DNA from: Anisakis pegreffii | Taxonomy: Eukaryota > Nematoda > Chromadorea > Rhabditida > Anisakidae | Assembly: GCA_035041965.1 (NCBI GenBank) | Contig: JAPYMA010000088.1 | Location: 124,001 to 188,000, forward strand | DNA length: 64,000 nt | Direction of reading: 5' to 3' | In this document: positions 28,401 to 42,900 of the stretch, piece by piece | Position numbering within the stretch: the first letter of the stretch is position 1 | Layout: each line of letters begins with the position of its first letter | Position numbers and translations under genes: made by a program | The notes under the pieces: model-generated | Databases searched by the model: none | What the model was told of the DNA's origin: nothing | The model's input: only the letters and a program-made list of their open reading frames with translations

Positions 28401-31400
28401 ATTGAAATTCTGAAGTACGGTTGAGAAAAAATGCACGATAAATCCATCTGTGTTGTTTGCTTACTTCAGTTCTACATAAAGATCCGTAGGAGTCAAACAT
28501 TCGCACGTCTCACCTGATATTTTTTAAGCGCCCAAATTGAGCTCAATCTTATTGATAGTCTCAACCATGGACGCGAGCTTAGGCTTATGTTGAGTTTTGC
28601 ATGGAAACTGAGAAGAGTGAGCTGGGTGGATGAGTGATGCTTTTGCCTTTTGTGATATTCTATTCAGCATTCACAAAAATAAGCTACATTTTCTGCCTAA
28701 GTGCCTGATTCATCGTCTATTTCCGTGTTCTGAAATAATTGCACAACAACGTTGGATCAAAATAGTTCCAACTCATACACGCACGCGATTCTGCTTTCAG
28801 ACGTCCACTAATCACGACAATGCCAAATATTTAATTGCGTCAAAACATTTCCTCTCAACAATGCAAATCGTCCTGAAATTAGTTCCAACATCTATGTACC
28901 ATTACTACTTGACAATAACTTAAAAGATCACTTCGTTTCTTTTGCTCATTTCAAACATCGCATACTATTGGTTATCTTCGATGACTATTGGTTATTTTGA
29001 ACAGATAAGAATTTTCCAAGTAGCACTCAATCAAGGCATAACTGCTTGATATTGTATCAAATCAATATCGTCATATTTTATAAATGCTCATTGCAATTTT
29101 TTCATTTGAATAGACCAGTTGATCGCGACGGTACATTATCCAAGTGACCAAAGCAACACTTCATTGCGGTCACTCATAAGCGTTCATCGCATTCTATATG
29201 CATGCCGTAAAAATGCTTCGAAACAGGCAATGAGTGTGTGTGCGATTTTCGGCTTCGCTTATTCGGATAATTTCCTTGCAATTAGACATTTCATCAATCA
29301 GCTGAATGAAGTCAGCTTGTTGTGCATGTTCACCAGAATATAATTAGCTTTAGTTTTGTCGGCGTGCCGTAAATTCAATAAATACCTACATCATATCAGT
29401 CATCAGAGGGAGCAATTTCAATTGCGAATATCTCCATTGATCCTCAACTATGTTAAATCCAAGAACGCATGATGACAATTACTCCGTATTGTGCAATCAC
29501 ATGAAGTCAGAAAAATGAAAGCATTAACTGGGATTGAAATTGCGAACTGCACCAATGGCTATGAATTTGCTTTTAGGCCTTGAAAGGGCGTTATTTTGTC
29601 AGAGTTTGAATTTTTAGAAATATGTGATCGAATGGAACGATAAATGTGGTGAAATAGCGGACGATGTGATGATACGATCATTTCGAGAGGCATTCGAGTG
29701 ACAGCTCAGAAGAGCCTTTCACTGATGTTCGCAATAAAAACGCCTCTCGCAAACGCAGTATTCCCGATGGTAAGACCTGCCAACACTGAATTTCAGCCTT
29801 TGCCTAATATTCGATAATAGATGATTGAAGTTCGCTTAAGCAAAGACTCAAACATTAACTGAGGCTTGTTTATGCTTACACAAAGCTGTGATTGAGGAAT
29901 GATGCTTTTGCTAGTGGCACTCGTTTACTAGAACCTTTAAAAAGTAATTCAATTCGTCCTGATGTCATCTAATGATCAAGTGTGAGGTTACTGCGGAGGT
30001 CGGCGAATGGGTGGCAAAAATAAAGCAGAACAGAAGATAGGTCATTTTAGCTATCGCTTGGAAAAATGCTAATAAAGCGATCGTGAGTAGTGAAATCTGC
30101 TAGAATGCAAAGCAGAGAATGGATGTCCAGTTCTTGGAACTAGGTGGAGCGCATAATATTCATATCGAGCAAGTAATGCCGATGTTGTCTATGATTTCGC
30201 AAAGCCTTTCATAAGCTTCGTATTGGATTGCACTCGAAGTAATAGGAGAGAAGCGTCGTTCACTAAAAACTCGCTGTAGGATATCGTCAGCATAAATTCG
30301 CTTATCACAAATGTTCGCATTGAAAATAATCGAGTGCTCAGTGAGTGAAACCATTTAATATTTCTAAATTTCTGACGTTTCTGGCTTCACAGCGTGATGA
30401 AGAACGCCCAATTTAGAAACGTAACAAATCAACTTTTTCTTTCATATCTACTTCGTACGACATAATTTGCAATGATAGACTGCCTGAAAGTCGTATTAAG
30501 ATTAATCCAGATCAGTTTCTTGTAAGACGGGCAATATCCTTCGGAAGTGAGAGGAGGTTGTTGCGGTAGGCAGCATTGGTGAAAAAGCAAACATCGAAAA
30601 AATTAGTCTTGGAAGCAGCTATCAAATACTGCTGCAATTGAAAGACAAAAAGGAGGAGGGGTATCCAGCTTTAGCTATGATTTCAGCCATGATGAGCTGG
30701 ACCAAATTGAGAATTAACGCTCTAAATGAGAACATACTGAAAGAAATAGAGCAGCAATGTAGCCATGACCATTTCCAGAAAGGGTCGCAAAATGGTCTGG
30801 TCCAAAAAAAGTTTCTTTAAGAGTGGAGTATATGGTAGTGGCACTTCCAACTCGATGGGCTTCACTCGGCACTGAGCAGTTTTCTCAAAGTAATAACAGC
30901 AACTAACACTAGAGTTCTCTATGCGCAAGCATGTAGGTATGGATTTGTGCCTTTAGAAATAATTTGATTAGTTGAAAAATAATGTGTTTAACTCACGCGT
31001 CCCACATTTAACAAGTATATGAAAAGCTATTGGTTTTTGATCACTTAGCAGTGATGATCCTCATTGCAAACACATTATCAACATTTCTTGCGACTACTGT
31101 TAGCGACATTTTATTGAAAACACGTCATTTCCAAAGGCAGCACTATTAAACGTAGAACCAAATTAAGCCTGAGCATGCTTCAGATGAAATCTGACTTGAT
31201 ACGATTCACTCAGCAAAGTATAGATGGATATCAGTTGAAGGGTAAATTTGAGTTTGAAGGAACCTCATCGTTTCAGAGTGGCACTTTTGGGGATGACGCG
31301 TTACTTTGGTTGATTCAGCTGAATTCAAAACTATGACTTCTGCTGATTACCTTGAAGAGGAAGAAGCTGATATTGGCGAATTCTTCTGCTTCAGGCTAAA

Positions 31401-31737
31401 AGCTACTTTGCTCTGACGCAAACAACATCATCGCGGATCAATAAGATTTTCGTCTATTTACATCACCGTTCTTAGACCTTTACAATTGCTCCTCATCAAT
31501 CCATCAAAATGTCAGCAGTAAACACAATAAAGGATGAATAACGTGTTGTTTGCTAGATTAAAAAACATGATCTCTTAGCAACCTACCTACAAAAGAGTTT
31601 CTGATAGTGCCTCTGGTTGCAATATTTATTTATGAATATTCAATTTTTAATTCATCCTCGGAATGAGTGAGAAGCGTGGAATAAGAAAGAAAGCACGAAC
31701 CATTGTGACATGTGAATATGAATGGGTCACGGAAGCA

Positions 31738-31898
31738 TGAAACTACTCGGATACGAATAATAGATGAATGGACTGTGAACATGAAACTTATAAATAGACG
31801 AGCATGAAACCTATAAAATGAGCAAATGAGACGATAAAGGTCAAATGAAATAATCGGTGAAACTACTCGAATACGAATAATAGATGAATGGACTGTGA
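31738..31898. repeat. 41-base direct repeat, 120 bases apart
   Basis: The 41-base segment at 31,738-31,778 recurs at 31,858-31,898 with a single noticed difference. The spacer also repeats a GCATGAAACnTATAAA motif. This is a local duplication of non-coding sequence. Confidence 0.85.
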
Positions 31899-32789
31899 TT
31901 GGGCTTGCGTAAACGTGTCACAACCAAACGCTCTGCACTGCTCAATCCAAGCTCACGCGAGCATCAGTCAAAGACTCAACTGATGCCATCGAAGTTTACA
32001 ACTCGAACTCAAATATAGCCGAAGTTGTATTCAAGCAAGCAGGAGGGAAAAGCACCTCACATGACACACGTATCAATGCAACAGTTGAATGATGTGGCAC
32101 ACAAAAAATCATCCATTCAGAACGATGCCGTGCATGAATCGGCTTCAGAGAAAAGACTACGATATGTCGAGCAAGTAGGTGTCTTGATTGTATTTGCACA
32201 GTTTCCCTTCATCTAGACCTATCTCGACAAGTGAATGCATCAGTGCAATATAAGTCATCAAAGCACGCAATTAAATCATTCCAAGCACTCAACTGTGTTT
32301 TGTTTGCAATAGATCCGATTACGCGTGTTCAATTCTGTAGCTATTTCAGTCAGCTTCTTTTTGAATTCTATCGTCTGTCACCAATAACTGTTTGAATAGT
32401 GAATGTATCACCTGAGTGAACGCGTTCAATTCTCAATTATTTGAAGTCGTTGAACAATGTGATGTCAACGATTTTCTCACATTTCGTCATTATCAATTTA
32501 TTCGTAATGCATCAAAGTACGCTGAACGAGTAAATCACACGTAAGACCACAACTTCGGTACTGTACACAATCCTTTTTCACGATTGTTGCAGTTGTTTTT
32601 TTTTTGTTGCCATAAACTTTAAAGTCTTCAAATTGAACATAATAAAAAAGGACGTCGGTATCCGTTTCTATTAGAAAGCGATGAGCTTTGCAGTTTGTTC
32701 GGATGCGAACATTTCTGGAATGACTGTTTCATGGATACAGTTGATGTTCAATTCATAAGATTGTCGGTGCAACAGAATGAATCCCAACT

Positions 32790-33577
32790 GAATGAGCTAA
32801 TCAAGTTTTGAGTGAAGCCACTTCGGAAAATGCTTACGTGAATAGGACAATGAAACTTCTCACAAGTTTCTGCAAATAGCACAACTTATTCGGGTGTTCA
32901 CAGCCATCAATGTGTTATTTAGTCTGTTTCGCTCTAATTGCTCTTTTAGGCTCACATTCAGTTTACACCTCCGCTTATGCGCAGTTTTCTGCTGAGCCTA
33001 ACGTTCACACTCAGCTTTGCAGAAGACTAGTGCGGGTGATTCCTACAAGTCATCCAAACAAACAGCCAGTATTACAGCACCAAAAAGCCTCAACTAGTGA
33101 ATTTCCTGTCCTAAGACGGAAACGAGCCAAAATGCTCATTTTAGCTCATTATGAGCATTTTTGTGAGATTGGTCTTGGTCTCCAGCATGGATAATTAGGC
33201 AGCTGCGTTAACTGTTGGAAATTTATCGAGCAAAACAACAAAAGGCGATGACAACATGTTGTCGTTTCATTTAGATGTGGATCCATAGTCCCATAATCAA
33301 TCAAGAACACTTGTAGGCCAGGTTTAGACTGAAAGAAGTGAATGAGGTAATCGAGTTTCGAGTGAAGCCACTTCTGTGATCGGAAAATGCTTATGTGAAC
33401 AGGACAATGAAACTTCTCACAGGTTTCTGCAAATAGCAAAACTTATCCGGGTGTTCAGAGCCATTAATGTGTTATTTAGTCTGTTTCGCTCTAACTGCTA
33501 TTTTAGGCTCATATTCAGTTTAAGCCTCGGCTTATGCTCAGTTTTCTGCTGAGCCTAACGCTCACACTCACGTTTGC
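32790..33577 (+). repeat. Pair of diverged ~230-bp direct duplicates
   Basis: About 32,790-33,020 is repeated at about 33,340-33,577, offset near 550 bases, with scattered substitutions and small indels. The first copy contains an open frame from ATG 32,910 with a hydrophobic start. The same frame in the second copy (ATG 33,467) meets TAA after 18 codons, so the frame is probably not a conserved gene. Confidence 0.8.
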
Positions 33578-36500
33578 AATGCTCAAGTTCAGGATCAACG
33601 TCAAATTTGTCTTAGGCACATACATAATCGGACTGACATATAAATGAGCCATTTGATCAAAAGAGACGCATTGTCAAAAGAATCTATTTGGCCATTAAAA
33701 GTGGTTGTTGCAGTGAAAACATTTCAAAGGATGATACTTCAAGAACATTGTTGTTTCGTTGTTTGTATATTCATTGATAAAAAGGTGATCACTGCGCTAT
33801 CCGATCTCACCTCAAACTGTACTCATCACTGAATTGCATTCATCTTACTACAACATTTTATTTTCTCACCTCGAATACACAACGTTAACAATTTTAATAA
33901 TCACAAATCAAAGCTCAACATGCGCATTCACAAAACTGAAAATATCAAATTTCTTCGCCGATCGTTGTTATTTTGATTTTTAGGAAATTTTAGTGTCCTT
34001 CGATCGGCACGAATTGGATTATACGTCTGTTGTTCTGATCATCAAATACTGGCCGCCGCAAAATATAAAGTGCAGTTCTCAAAGGGCACATCAGTGCTCA
34101 GCACAATAACAGCAACAATTTCGCAGTGCAAGAAATAAACGGAATGTTTGTTGATGGGATGAGGATTTAACCGTGTGGTCACGAAGCTTCAAGTTAGAAC
34201 AAGAACTCCAAAAGAAGTGAATATTTGTGCTGAAATCACTCAAAAAGATTCATCAGAACTTCCATTCCTATTACATTCCTTGTCAAATCCCGAAAAAGTC
34301 AGCCCAAGTGCTCAGCAATAAACATTCGAATACAATTGATTCCGAAAAATTACGAATGGGTAACGATGTATTAGCTGAAATGTTCCATAATGCTGATGCT
34401 TTTGTAAACATTAGGAACATGACTGAGAATAGGAATTGCAGCAAATAAAAATGTTCAGTCAATTGCACGTGCTGCCACTTACACACAACCAGCAACAATT
34501 TGTCCAATCGAGTGAGCAGCGATAACTGAAGAGATTTTCTTTTTGTTGCAAATCTCGAGGCTTGTGGGAAATTTGGCTGAAGCAGCTTTAATGAAGAGCA
34601 AATGCCGGATCAGACACGTTTTTATCATGTTCAGTTTTGCAGGTTAGCTGCACGCTGAGTTTTGACTAACAATGCAGCGAAATTTTGGTGCTGCCGGATA
34701 CATTCGGAACTTCCGATCCACCACAGAAGCACAAAACTTCTCCGAAGAAATGCTGATTTTGGAAGTTATTGATCGCCGTTAGAACAATTTTTTCGAATCT
34801 TACAAACCCGAAAAATAATTTCGATGATCCAGATTTACGAATGTGCATCATCGAAATCTTGTTGGTCCCGACAAACACTAATTCGAGGACAGTTTGCCAT
34901 CTAAATTACTCTCTATCATGGATGAAGATTTCGCTGTGGTGAATTGCCAATTTCTTGAATTTCTTGACTTGCTAATGCATCTGAGGTCGTCTGTAAGTGG
35001 ATGAAATCATGCTGATTGGCTGCAATATTGGATACATTCACGTGCTGTCGGGCAATTGTCCCGTTGGAGAGTTTGTGCATTGATCACTTTTTTTTTATTT
35101 AGCAATAACTTGATTTTTTTGATCGTGTTTTACAATCGCAGCATTGAGTTCGTTCATTTCTACAGTAATTAGATCGTTTGGTAATTGAATACGGTTTTTT
35201 GACGACTCCATAGAACTCGAGCAAGTTAAATCTAACAGCTCAATGAAGGCTCATACGGGCTGAATTTACCCGTATGACAATTGCTCCGTTTGAAGGGAGC
35301 CTGTACGCATCCAAGTTGTGGATAGATTCATCGGCGAATGTTCACTTCCGAGCAGTGACGGCATCCAAACAGTTCGGTTGCAATCCAAGTGAATCGACTT
35401 TTCAGTATCCCGACATTCAGATTTGCGATCGAACTTCAAAATTTTTTCTGTTGCGATTCAATTTCGGATTTCCGGCCGAACTTCGGTCACATACTTACAA
35501 TCAATACTCAAGCTAGATCGACTGCTGCAAATGATTAGATCCGTCTGGCGATGCCAATACCAACATACCGGCCCATGGGGGAGCGGAAGTTTGCTGGCCC
35601 TTGGCAACATCGAAACTCGGTCTTCAAAGACGGCAATCAGTCCGAAACTAAATCTACTCATGAACGATTCAGTTGCTAACGCAAAATAAGTATATCATAT
35701 CGTGGAAACTTGATTTATACTAAAATGGAAATGGACTTTATGCACTCAATTCGTGATGCTGAACAAAATTTTGCAAATTCAGAAATTCCAGCAGAAAATG
35801 ATCAGACAGATCATGTAAAAAATGCCGTAGTGATGAATTAAAGCAGTGAGGTTAAAAAAAATTAGTTGGATTATGAAGCAATTTTTCGGAGGCAGCAATT
35901 GTGAATGTTTTTGAAAGAGACTCTGATGACAATTTTGTCTGTTTGAACACTTCTGGCTATTTGCAGTTGTCAGTTCAGTTGTTTTTATGACATTTTATTT
36001 GATTGAAGCAAACAGGCATGTAATTAGCCAAATCATCGATGAGTTATTTAGAACTGTTTCAATGAGTAATCAAATGCGTTTCTAAGGATACCTGAGAGAA
36101 TCGTCCGTAAATGCTTTTTTAAATCATTCTAGACCACATCAATAAATTCATCACTAGAATCAATCACTTCATCAGAACCATCAATTCATTAGAATCATTA
36201 TAGATATGTAAACGATCTAACATACTGCTGAGGGTTTACCCAAGTTTAAGAAGGCTATGTTGGAATAATGGTAATGAACAAACAATTGATGTCAAAATAT
36301 TCAAACTGTAGATAGACTACGTCGATTGATGTGAGGGATAAGCAGCGATAGATTTTATATTTCCACTGATCACCCTTTCTGAAGATTGGTTGACTGGATA
36401 TCAGGCAATCGCAAACTTCAGAAGTGAGCAAGGATCGACAAATATATGTCTGAATAATATAACTAAAGAGCGGGCACATTTTTAAAGAAAGAAGCAGGGT

Positions 36501-37949
36501 AATACGTCCGGGGAGGCCGAATAGCGTCATGGAAGGCCGAAGAAAGTGGAGAAAATATTGGTTGTAGTAAAATATCATACGAAAATCAAACATACCATTC
36601 AAGTCGTATTTCGAATCAATAGAAAAAAGTACAAACATAATATTTCAGCTTCGTCTATGCGTTGCTTATAAGTTCATTATTTTCATTTATTACTGGCCTA
36701 GTGGAGAGTTGATTCTTAATTTTTTGGTTATCATTATTGAAAAACTTATGAATCGATCTAGAAGAGGCTAAATTTGAAGCAAATTCTGTTATGTATCAGT
36801 GGTTCCTACGTTCTAGTGCTCGATTGCCCCTTTTGATGATCTGGCAGGCCGCCGTTACCCACCACCTCCCCTGATACAAGAACTTACTATTTCTACGTGT
36901 AACGTCAGGAACAAACGTAAAACCGGTCCGGAAATTTCTCAGCAGCGTGAAAGAATTTAGATTATGATTGCATGAAAAGCTGTTGTCTGTGACACGCTCA
37001 CTCCGAACTGATTCAAATGGATTCTCATTCTTTTCAGACGTGTTGTATTGACTCTCATAACTATTACATGCGAATACCGTTCTCTTGATGAGTTTTTCTC
37101 ATTCATTTCGTCTCACTTCACTTCACAGTTTGAATCAATTTCTTATTCTGTAGCATATACTATTTACCAGATACGTTGACGAGTGCTGACAACCGAAGTC
37201 AACAATACAACAATCGAATATTATTGCTCAACAACGTTCGACAGTCAACTGATCAATTATAGAGTGTATTTGAAAGAACGAGAATTTGACTTTAACTGTT
37301 GAGTGAAATGAATGAGAAATCAACAAAAGAGAACAGTTTTGGTGATAAAAGCTATGAGAGCGATTGTAACAGGAAGGAAAAGAATGAAAATCCTTTTAGA
37401 CCCGGACGAGCTAATGATACTCGAGTTAAAAAACACCATCACAATGACGTTCTATCATAAAATAACAAATGCACGAAATACTAACTTCCCGACCTACTCC
37501 ATTACCCTTTGACACCTCCAGATTACCTAAAAGTGGGTCATTTCACCCCTATGAGAACCACTGCTTTATACTGATAGATTGATTTCTGAAGTTTTTATGA
37601 AAGTTGTAAAATAACTTCAAAGGGCTATCAAACGAGATATCTATCCAGTAGTAACGTACTATTTTTATGAGACGAATGATATGAAATGGAGAGAATTTTC
37701 GATAAATTATCGGAAAGTGAGTGGGAACATAAATTTTCACAAGAATATTTCGTACCCTCCCTTGATATTAGAATTGGTCGGAAAAAAAATTCAATTGATC
37801 TATTTCTAAAGACTCTACTTGCATTAATTATCACCTCTTCTTAATGCATTCAGCTTTTGGTAGTTTTTGAGCGCTAAATACCTCATTTTGGAACGACGAA
37901 TATGCAATGCATCAATTCAGCTCGGAATGGTGAATGTTTTTGCATTAAG

Positions 37950-38058
37950 GACATTCATGAATATTACATCTGAATACTATGTTAAAGGTATTAATGAATA
38001 TTATCTCCATGAATACGTTCATGAATATTGCATTCATGAATATCATTCACGAGAATAT
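37950..38058. repeat. ATGAATATT-based minisatellite
   Basis: A 14 to 18-base unit centred on CATGAATATT recurs about six times. In one forward frame it reads as repeated His-Glu-Tyr, but the frame has no other gene-like property. Confidence 0.75.
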
Positions 38059-38214
38059 CGATCTATAATATATTTTACATCCATACCACTCTATAACTAT
38101 TGTATCATCTGTAATACAGTGTTACTTCGTGGAGGATTACAAGTGTCAAGTTATGCCATGGTTTCGTTCAAAATTTTGGCTGCAATCCGCATTGATCGCA
38201 AACCAAGGTTCCAC

Positions 38215-38330
38215 TACATAATAATACTGCTAATATTAATACTAATGATAATGCAATCAATAGCAATACCAACAGTAATGATGATAATAATAACACTACC
38301 CATGAGCACGATTATAAGACGGTAATAATG
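38215..38330. repeat. AAT/ATG-rich low-complexity tract
   Basis: The sequence is composed almost only of A, T and scattered C or G in AATACT/AATGAT-type triplets. It is simple sequence with no gene content. Confidence 0.7.
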
Positions 38331-39925
38331 ATAGTAATTGCAACAAAAATTAACTTGACAATGCTTGAATGAATTTCTGTGAAGTGATGATGCGTGATAT
38401 TTGAATGGTGTGTGTCGTGAAAGTGACTTGATCACGTATTATAACTGGTTGTTAAGTGCTCGATTCGTGGTAGCAAACTGAATTCAAATTATTGGTTCAT
38501 TGAACGTTCTTCACACTTTGTATTTGAAGCATTTAATGACTTCACGGTTCAGCTGCATTCTGAGTGAAGACGATTCGTTTCAAATCAGTTTGGTCGGTCG
38601 GTGCTTTCGCTTTCACTGCTTTCTTGAAATTTGTTGTTTTCGTCGAAATCATCGCTTGTGGCTGCCTTGATGCAGTCGGAGCGAGCATGCTCTCTGAAAT
38701 CGAAATACTACTTCAATTTTTTGGGGCTAATATATTATACTGAGCAGAGAGCACGCTGACAGCCTGAATCATCTATAGTGTCCGTCATATTTGAATTTCT
38801 GCCCCCATGGCTATAGGCTGACTTAGGCACCGTGGCCCTCCCACACTCTCCCCCATAGATACAATTCGGGGAATCAGCTGCAGAAAACGAAAGTGAGTGT
38901 GTCTTCCAATTCAAGTCATTTAATAAGGAAGTGTCGGTAGAAGGCAGTAGTCATAGGCTTGACTGAAATTCAGACAGTGGTCATGGTCCACACGTTCAGG
39001 CTGAGGTTTATTCCGGTGGTGAACCCAGTTGACGTATAGATTTAAGCGAAAATCCGGGCATTTACGGTGTATTCTGCAGTCTTCTGGTAGTGATTTTCCA
39101 AGAAACTTTCTGCTCTTGCATCATCATATAATTGCACTATGATGATGCAATATTTCTGTCATCACCTCATTATTCAATACGGCAATCATTCGCAAGGCGC
39201 ATTTCATATAATCTATCGGTTTCGGATTATTTGTATCGTTTCGATTTGGTCAGGTTGCTGATTTGGGCCGTGTTCATTCATTTAACCAGTATGTAAATGC
39301 CTCTTTGTTATCAACAACCAAAGATCGCTTCCATCGCTCTTTTCGTTCATATTCCATAGCTTTGCAAACCATTCGTCCTTTTTAACCTTAATGTTCAACA
39401 ATACAAAAAGTTAATGCATGCCACTCACTAAGTATAATATCAACGTTCATTCTATCGTACAAATTCATCGCATTTTTGTTTCGTATTGTAAGTGATTCCA
39501 TCAACGTAATTGAAGAAAAGTTCCGCTAATGAATGATCGTGTTCAGTGCAATTCGTTTCATACGCCGAAAAAAAAATAGAATGTGTTGGAAAGTAAAGTT
39601 GAACCAGCATTCAAGAGCATCACCATTTATGAGCAAAATTCAGACATCTTGTAGAAGAGAGTTTCTCAGATGTCTTGGATCAATTGGAGACAGCAGCTAG
39701 CCGCCTCTTTTTCTCCTATTAAACTCAAGTTTGAAGTTGGGCACACTCATATGCATATGTCTCTGCATACAGTTAGGCTCAGAGAGGTCAAGATTGCACC
39801 CGAGCAACTCTGAATTGCATCCGAGTGATTTGCACAAGCCTAAGTCTGAAGTTCGTTGTAAAAATTGGATAGAAGAGGAATTGTCAGTCATGCTGATGAT
39901 AGTTTTTGAGGAGAGCAATTTGGAT

Positions 39926-42900
39926 ATGAACAAAGAAGCGTCGTCAAAAGGTGGCGTGAAACAGTCAACGATCACGCACTTCGATGAGATCTTCGATCGC
40001 ACATCTCATTACGGCCGCTACCAGCTGTTTATGCTGCTTGTTATACAATATGTAATGATGAACGCGGCTGGTAATTACGTGTTTATATCATTTGCCTCGC
40101 TGAAGCCCATCTGCAACAGTGCTTCCGTTCAGGTACACAACATAACTTCATTTTTACCGATACCCTTAAAAGTTTCAATATATGGCGGATTCCGAAACCA
40201 ACACGTCCACCTACTTCAGTTCTAGTCTTAACCATCTAAACCTAAGCAGGAAAGTAAGACTGCACCGAAGGTCAAGTTCGAAAACCCGAGGGAAAACTTA
40301 TGTTGTAATTAAAGTTTGATTCAAGTGGATTATGGTGGTGGTATTCATCCAGTTCAGTTACGTGAATGGCGATTTTTTCACGAGTTATCGTTCAGTCCTA
40401 AAGTTTCCATTCACTCGTGCTTTATTTCTGATGCAGTTAAATGAACTCATTAATTTTAATGAACGTAGCAGTTAAATGAACTTGAAAACTCTTGAGGTTT
40501 TGCCTTCAAAGAATGAATTAATCTTTGATGTTTTGATTCGAAAGGTTTTTTTCCGAAATTTGTTTGTGGTTCGTTGCGTTTATTTTGTGAGAAGTGCAAT
40601 TAGATATGAATGTCAAGTTTTTATGATCGCCTTTCAGCTTACAATTACGTGCTTTTATTCACTCTCCAAGGTCATCCATCGTACTAACCGTTTTTTGTTG
40701 ACAGCTTGCAATAACGATTCGTTCCAGTTTTCACAGTGACTTCTCAATGTTGCTTTTGACATTTCAGTTATCTTCAAAACAAGATTTTGGAAAGCAATAA
40801 ACGTCAACAGCACGACTTTTTGTTTTGTCACACTTGATGAACAGCAATCGAATGATCAAGGATAAGCAAGTTTTGATAAATCGATCACTCAAATGGGTTG
40901 AGTTCAGCACTAAAAGTGTCGATAGAAACCGGATCGGTTCCACTGAAAGTTAGGCCGCAATCTGGGATTTGATCAACGCGCTGAGCTCAATATAGGCTTA
41001 GATGAAACATTGTATGGAGCAAATACAATACCGCAAATATATGTTGCCACATTGACTAATTGATTCAAACGTTCATTCGAAATTATTATCATGCAATCAG
41101 TTCAATAAGTATAATATTTCAATAACTGCAGAAATACCAAAATTTTGAGAATACGGAGGCATTTCAGGCAAATGACCCATGCACGTTGTTAGCACAGTGC
41201 CCAGTCAATGAAACTGAAGTCATATTTGGGTCACTGTACGAAGGTGATATCGTCTGTCCGCACACCAATCTCCCACAACATCTGCAAACAATTCAAGCGA
41301 TTGGATCAGCTATTGGTGCGTTGCTTGCAGGGCATATCGCCGATTATTACGGCAGGTTTGCTGCTTTCATTCTTAAGCATACAACGATCTCGTGTCTATT
41401 CCAAACAACTTCGTATCATTTGAACACATATAGGTGTTTGATCATTGGTTCAACCCAAAATTTCAGCTTCAGGCGAAGTTAACGCTACGCATCAGTTCCA
41501 AGCTTAACATTCATCTAACCCACTGAAATGAAGCATCTAATGATTAAAAGACACACATGATGACCATGAGCGTTTTAAAGATATTCGTCAATTTGAAAAA
41601 CGCGATAATGTTCCAATCGATCATCCATCATATACGACTTCACGCATAATGTTATTTTATTCTTCTAGTATAAGTTTTGTTTCATTTTGTTTCCAGGAAA
41701 TGGGTAACGTATTCGGGTGCTGTGCAAATGACTGTTTTCGGTTTCATGGGAGCATTGTCAGTGAACTGGCAGATGTTAGCGTTTGCGATGTTGGGTATGG
41801 GATTTTCGTATGGTGTTTTGATAGATGCGAGCATGACGCTGGCTTGTGAAACGGTTGGCAGGCGATATCGCATCGTGCAAACTCTCGCTTTTCAGTGGTC
41901 ACTCGCCTTACAAGTAAGTCTGTCTCTGTGTACAGTTTCGCTGATCTGGACCTGGAGTGGATCTTGCTTCTCGAAGTAGGCCTAAGCCTAGTTTAGTGTA
42001 ACTCCAACCGAGGCTTCGTTTTGGAATCAACCCCTAAATTTCATTCAAGCTGATTCAGTTTCAGTCGTTGCGATTTCACTTTTTGATTCGCATATCAATA
42101 ACAATTATGGTAGTGATGTAGATGCTTGATTTGTGTCCATTCTCACAAAGAAGATTATCCGTAATTCGGTCCGAATGTGTATGTAAAAGCTCAGGTATCA
42201 TCTTTGTGTGCGTATTTGACGGGTGAATGGCGACGTTATTTGCTGGTGATGAATGCATCATCACTACCCGTATTAGCGCTTATGTTGTTCTGGTTGGAGT
42301 CACCCAGATGGCTGATTCAAAAGAAACGATACACCGAGGCAGCATTCAATATCAATCGAATCTCCTATTACAATCGTTCTCAGGAAACATTTTCGCCGAA
42401 TGATCTCGTTCATATTAAAGTTCACGATGGAGATAGGTTTGTTTATCCATGCGCTTAAATACATTCTGATTATGCTGATTCGTTAAAGATGCTCATAAAT
42501 ATCGCGTATCTTCAAACCAGAGGCAGAACCGACCGTAGGCAGAAACTACTCCGTAATAAACCCCGGTGGGATGAGCTTTTATCTGCTTTAAGTTCATGGT
42601 CGCAAACTTGATTCAGATCGAGCTGATTCCACTTCTGCTATCGCTTGATATTATATTTGTCGGTGAAATATTCTTGATAAAGTCATATTCAGAAGGATGT
42701 TCCTTTCGATCGGTGCATTGGTCTCAACACCGAACTTAACCGCGTACTCATTTGTGATGTTCATGTCAGCATTAACCGTTGAGATGTGTGTTGCTGTCAT
42801 CTTGTTTGATGTTCAGGCAAGTGGTCTTATGCAAATCCTGTTGCTCAAAGTCTCATCTTAATATTCATAAATGAACCTTAAGCTGAGCGAAAAATTTCTT

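Larger units (their letters stand above)
18611..32785. other. Long gene-poor region
   Basis: About 14 kb without a gene I can support. Open frames are short, AT-biased and lack family resemblance or paired splice sites. Contents noted are a C10 tract at 23,474-23,483, a perfect hairpin at 25,395-25,418, a GAGCA/GTGAGC-rich patch near 19,795-19,910 and a 41-base direct repeat at 31,738 and 31,858. Short exons of a poorly conserved gene could be missed here. Confidence 0.4.
33578..39925. other. Gene-poor region upstream of the SLC22-type gene
   Basis: No gene is supported. A locally GC-raised patch at about 35,270-35,690 is open in overlapping frames but matches nothing I know. A GAATAT-based minisatellite lies at 37,950-38,058 and AAT-rich low-complexity sequence at 38,215-38,330. 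Confidence 0.4.

Noticed and set aside
32910..33194. Secreted-peptide-like ORF as a gene
   Set aside because: The duplicated copy is closed early and the sequence overlaps AGGCTCA/GAGCCTAA repeat-like motifs; kept only as a finding.
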